From Promethearchaeia archaeon (GTDB lineage: Archaea > Asgardarchaeota > Lokiarchaeia > Sigyniarchaeales > SOKP01): DNA of 64,000 nucleotides. A program made the translations under genes and the position numbers. The notes under the pieces were generated by a model. That model saw only the letters and a list, made by a program, of their open reading frames with translations, was not told where the DNA came from and ran no database searches. The stretch lies in contig JAHQWG010000012.1 in the NCBI GenBank assembly GCA_029856045.1, positions 140,110 to 204,109 on the forward strand. Direction: 5' to 3'. Position 1 is the first letter of the stretch; each line of letters opens with the position of its first letter. This document shows positions 63,128 to 64,000 of the stretch, one piece after another.

Positions 63128-64000
63128 TTAAATCCATCTACCCGTCTTGAATTTTGGAATTAACTCCTTGGCTATTTGCTCAAATTTTGATAATTGATTT
63201 GGTTCACGGGGGTAGTAAAAGATGAATTCATTAATTCCAATATCTTTAAACTGTCCGACAATATCTTGAAAATTTTCTTCTGATTCAAAAATTGAGTTGA
63301 AACATTCACCAAAGAACAGGAAAGAACGATTTATTGCTTGAGGATTGCGTCCTATTTCATTGCAGTATTGATTCAGAGTTTCATTTCTTTCATGGGTTTT
63401 TTTAAGCATCTTTTCTGCAGGAGTATTCCAATCTCCTCCTAATGAGTTCCATGTATCAGCAAATTGAGCTGCGATTTTCAACATTCTTTTACCCATTGCT
63501 GCTATTGTTATAGGGGGTCGTGGTTTTTGGATCGGTGATGGATACATATAGGCATTTTTAATTGAATAATAATTTCCTTCATAGCTTATTTCTCTATTTT
63601 GCAAGCATTTATCAATAATTTCTACTTGTTCTTTGAAGTGTTCTACACGTTCATCTGGTGTCCAATCATCAATTCCAATCATTTCATAAACAGGATCTGT
63701 TTCACCTGATACTCCTGAACCGAGTCCCAATTCAAGTCTTCCATTTGAGATATGATCTACAGTTAAAGCTTGTCGAGCTAAGATTGCTGGATGACGCAAT
63801 GGTATAGATGTCACTAATGTTCCAATTCTAATTCTTTCAGTCATAGTTACTAATGCTGCAAGTAATGTCCATGCTTCATACCAATTACCAGTTGGGTTAT
63901 AAGGGTCTAAAAAGTGATCAGCTAACCAAATACTATCAAATCTTAAAGCTTCAATATTTTTCCAACGTTGAACTTCTTTCTTCCATGACAACCGTTGGAT
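63128..64000 (-). CDS. LLM-class (F420-dependent type) oxidoreductase, N-terminus cut by the window edge
   Basis: A TIM-barrel protein of the bacterial-luciferase-like group. The first visible part has ALRFDSIWLADHFLDPYNPT, then TERIRIGTLVTSIPLRHPA and GRLELGLGSGVSGETDP, with SIKNAYMYPSPIQKPRPPI later. These are features of F420- or FMN-dependent LLM enzymes (for example glucose-6-phosphate dehydrogenase or N5,N10-methylene-H4MPT reductase types). The frame stays open to the window end with IQRLSW before the TTG at 63991, and the usual first strand is missing, so the true start lies outside. Cofactor not certain. Confidence 0.88.
   Translation of the reverse strand: MQRLSWKKEVQRWKNIEALRFDSIWLADHFLDPYNPTGNWYEAWTLLAALVTMTERIRIGTLVTSIPLRHPAILARQALTVDHISNGRLELGLGSGVSGETDPVYEMIGIDDWTPDERVEHFKEQVEIIDKCLQNREISYEGNYYSIKNAYMYPSPIQKPRPPITIAAMGKRMLKIAAQFADTWNSLGGDWNTPAEKMLKKTHERNETLNQYCNEIGRNPQAINRSFLFFGECFNSIFESEENFQDIVGQFKDIGINEFIFYYPREPNQLSKFEQIAKELIPKFKTGRWI

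Overview
The window is AT-rich (roughly 70% A+T by eye), gene-dense DNA that looks like an Asgard archaeon of Lokiarchaeia type. The informational genes are archaeal: RFC-type clamp loader, archaeal 3-dehydroquinate synthase II, ribosomal protein eL33, Y-family polymerase and XPD-type helicase. Eukaryotic-signature proteins sit among them: an ESCRT-III/Snf7 protein, a Rab/Ras-like GTPase, two Roadblock/LC7 proteins, longin-like proteins and a presenilin-type protease. Promoters look archaeal (TATA boxes, some leaderless starts). TTG starts are common, and poly-T tracts follow several genes. No insertion sequence, prophage or CRISPR array is visible.

Layout. 0-5 kb: two small proteins, then a GNAT-RFC operon encoding three clamp-loader subunits; the middle one has lost its Walker B acid residues. 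5-14 kb: DUF998 membrane protein, a lone ECF-transporter S component behind two inverted repeats, pyruvate kinase with K+-independent signature residues, a sugar nucleotidyltransferase, a HAD hydrolase and a B12-binding radical SAM enzyme. 14.9-15.1 kb: a minus-strand tRNA-Arg(GCG) gene that folds correctly only if two introns, one in the D-loop and one in the T-loop, are removed. 15.5-31 kb: multi-PAS histidine kinase, ADP-ribosylglycohydrolase, GT4 glycosyltransferase, presenilin homologue, ferredoxin-nitroreductase, an SCP2-like/VAO-type flavoenzyme pair, an FrhB-like flavoprotein and a small GTPase.

31-49.9 kb: XPD-like helicase with an apparent 1-nt frameshift near its start, two transporter or membrane genes, glycogen synthase followed by a DUF3795 protein that appears to start at CTG, an M20/C69 peptidase set, DinB polymerase, a URO-D-like protein, an NAD-dependent epimerase, an M28 membrane peptidase and a GlcD/GlcF-like oxidase pair. 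50-62 kb: the part richest in eukaryote-like genes, with eL33, a 618-aa zinc-finger/PH-like/Asn-rich protein convergent with ESCRT-III, a longin protein divergent from a GH57 enzyme, two Roadblock proteins, a CPBP-family membrane protein and a GPH-type transporter. The right edge cuts a luciferase-like (LLM) oxidoreductase.

The metabolic genes suggest an organotroph that handles peptides, sugars or glycogen and 2-hydroxy acids, using flavin, Fe-S and probably F420 redox carriers. The longin, Roadblock, GTPase and ESCRT-III genes point to small-GTPase signalling and membrane remodelling. All functions are inferred from sequence motifs; no database search was run.
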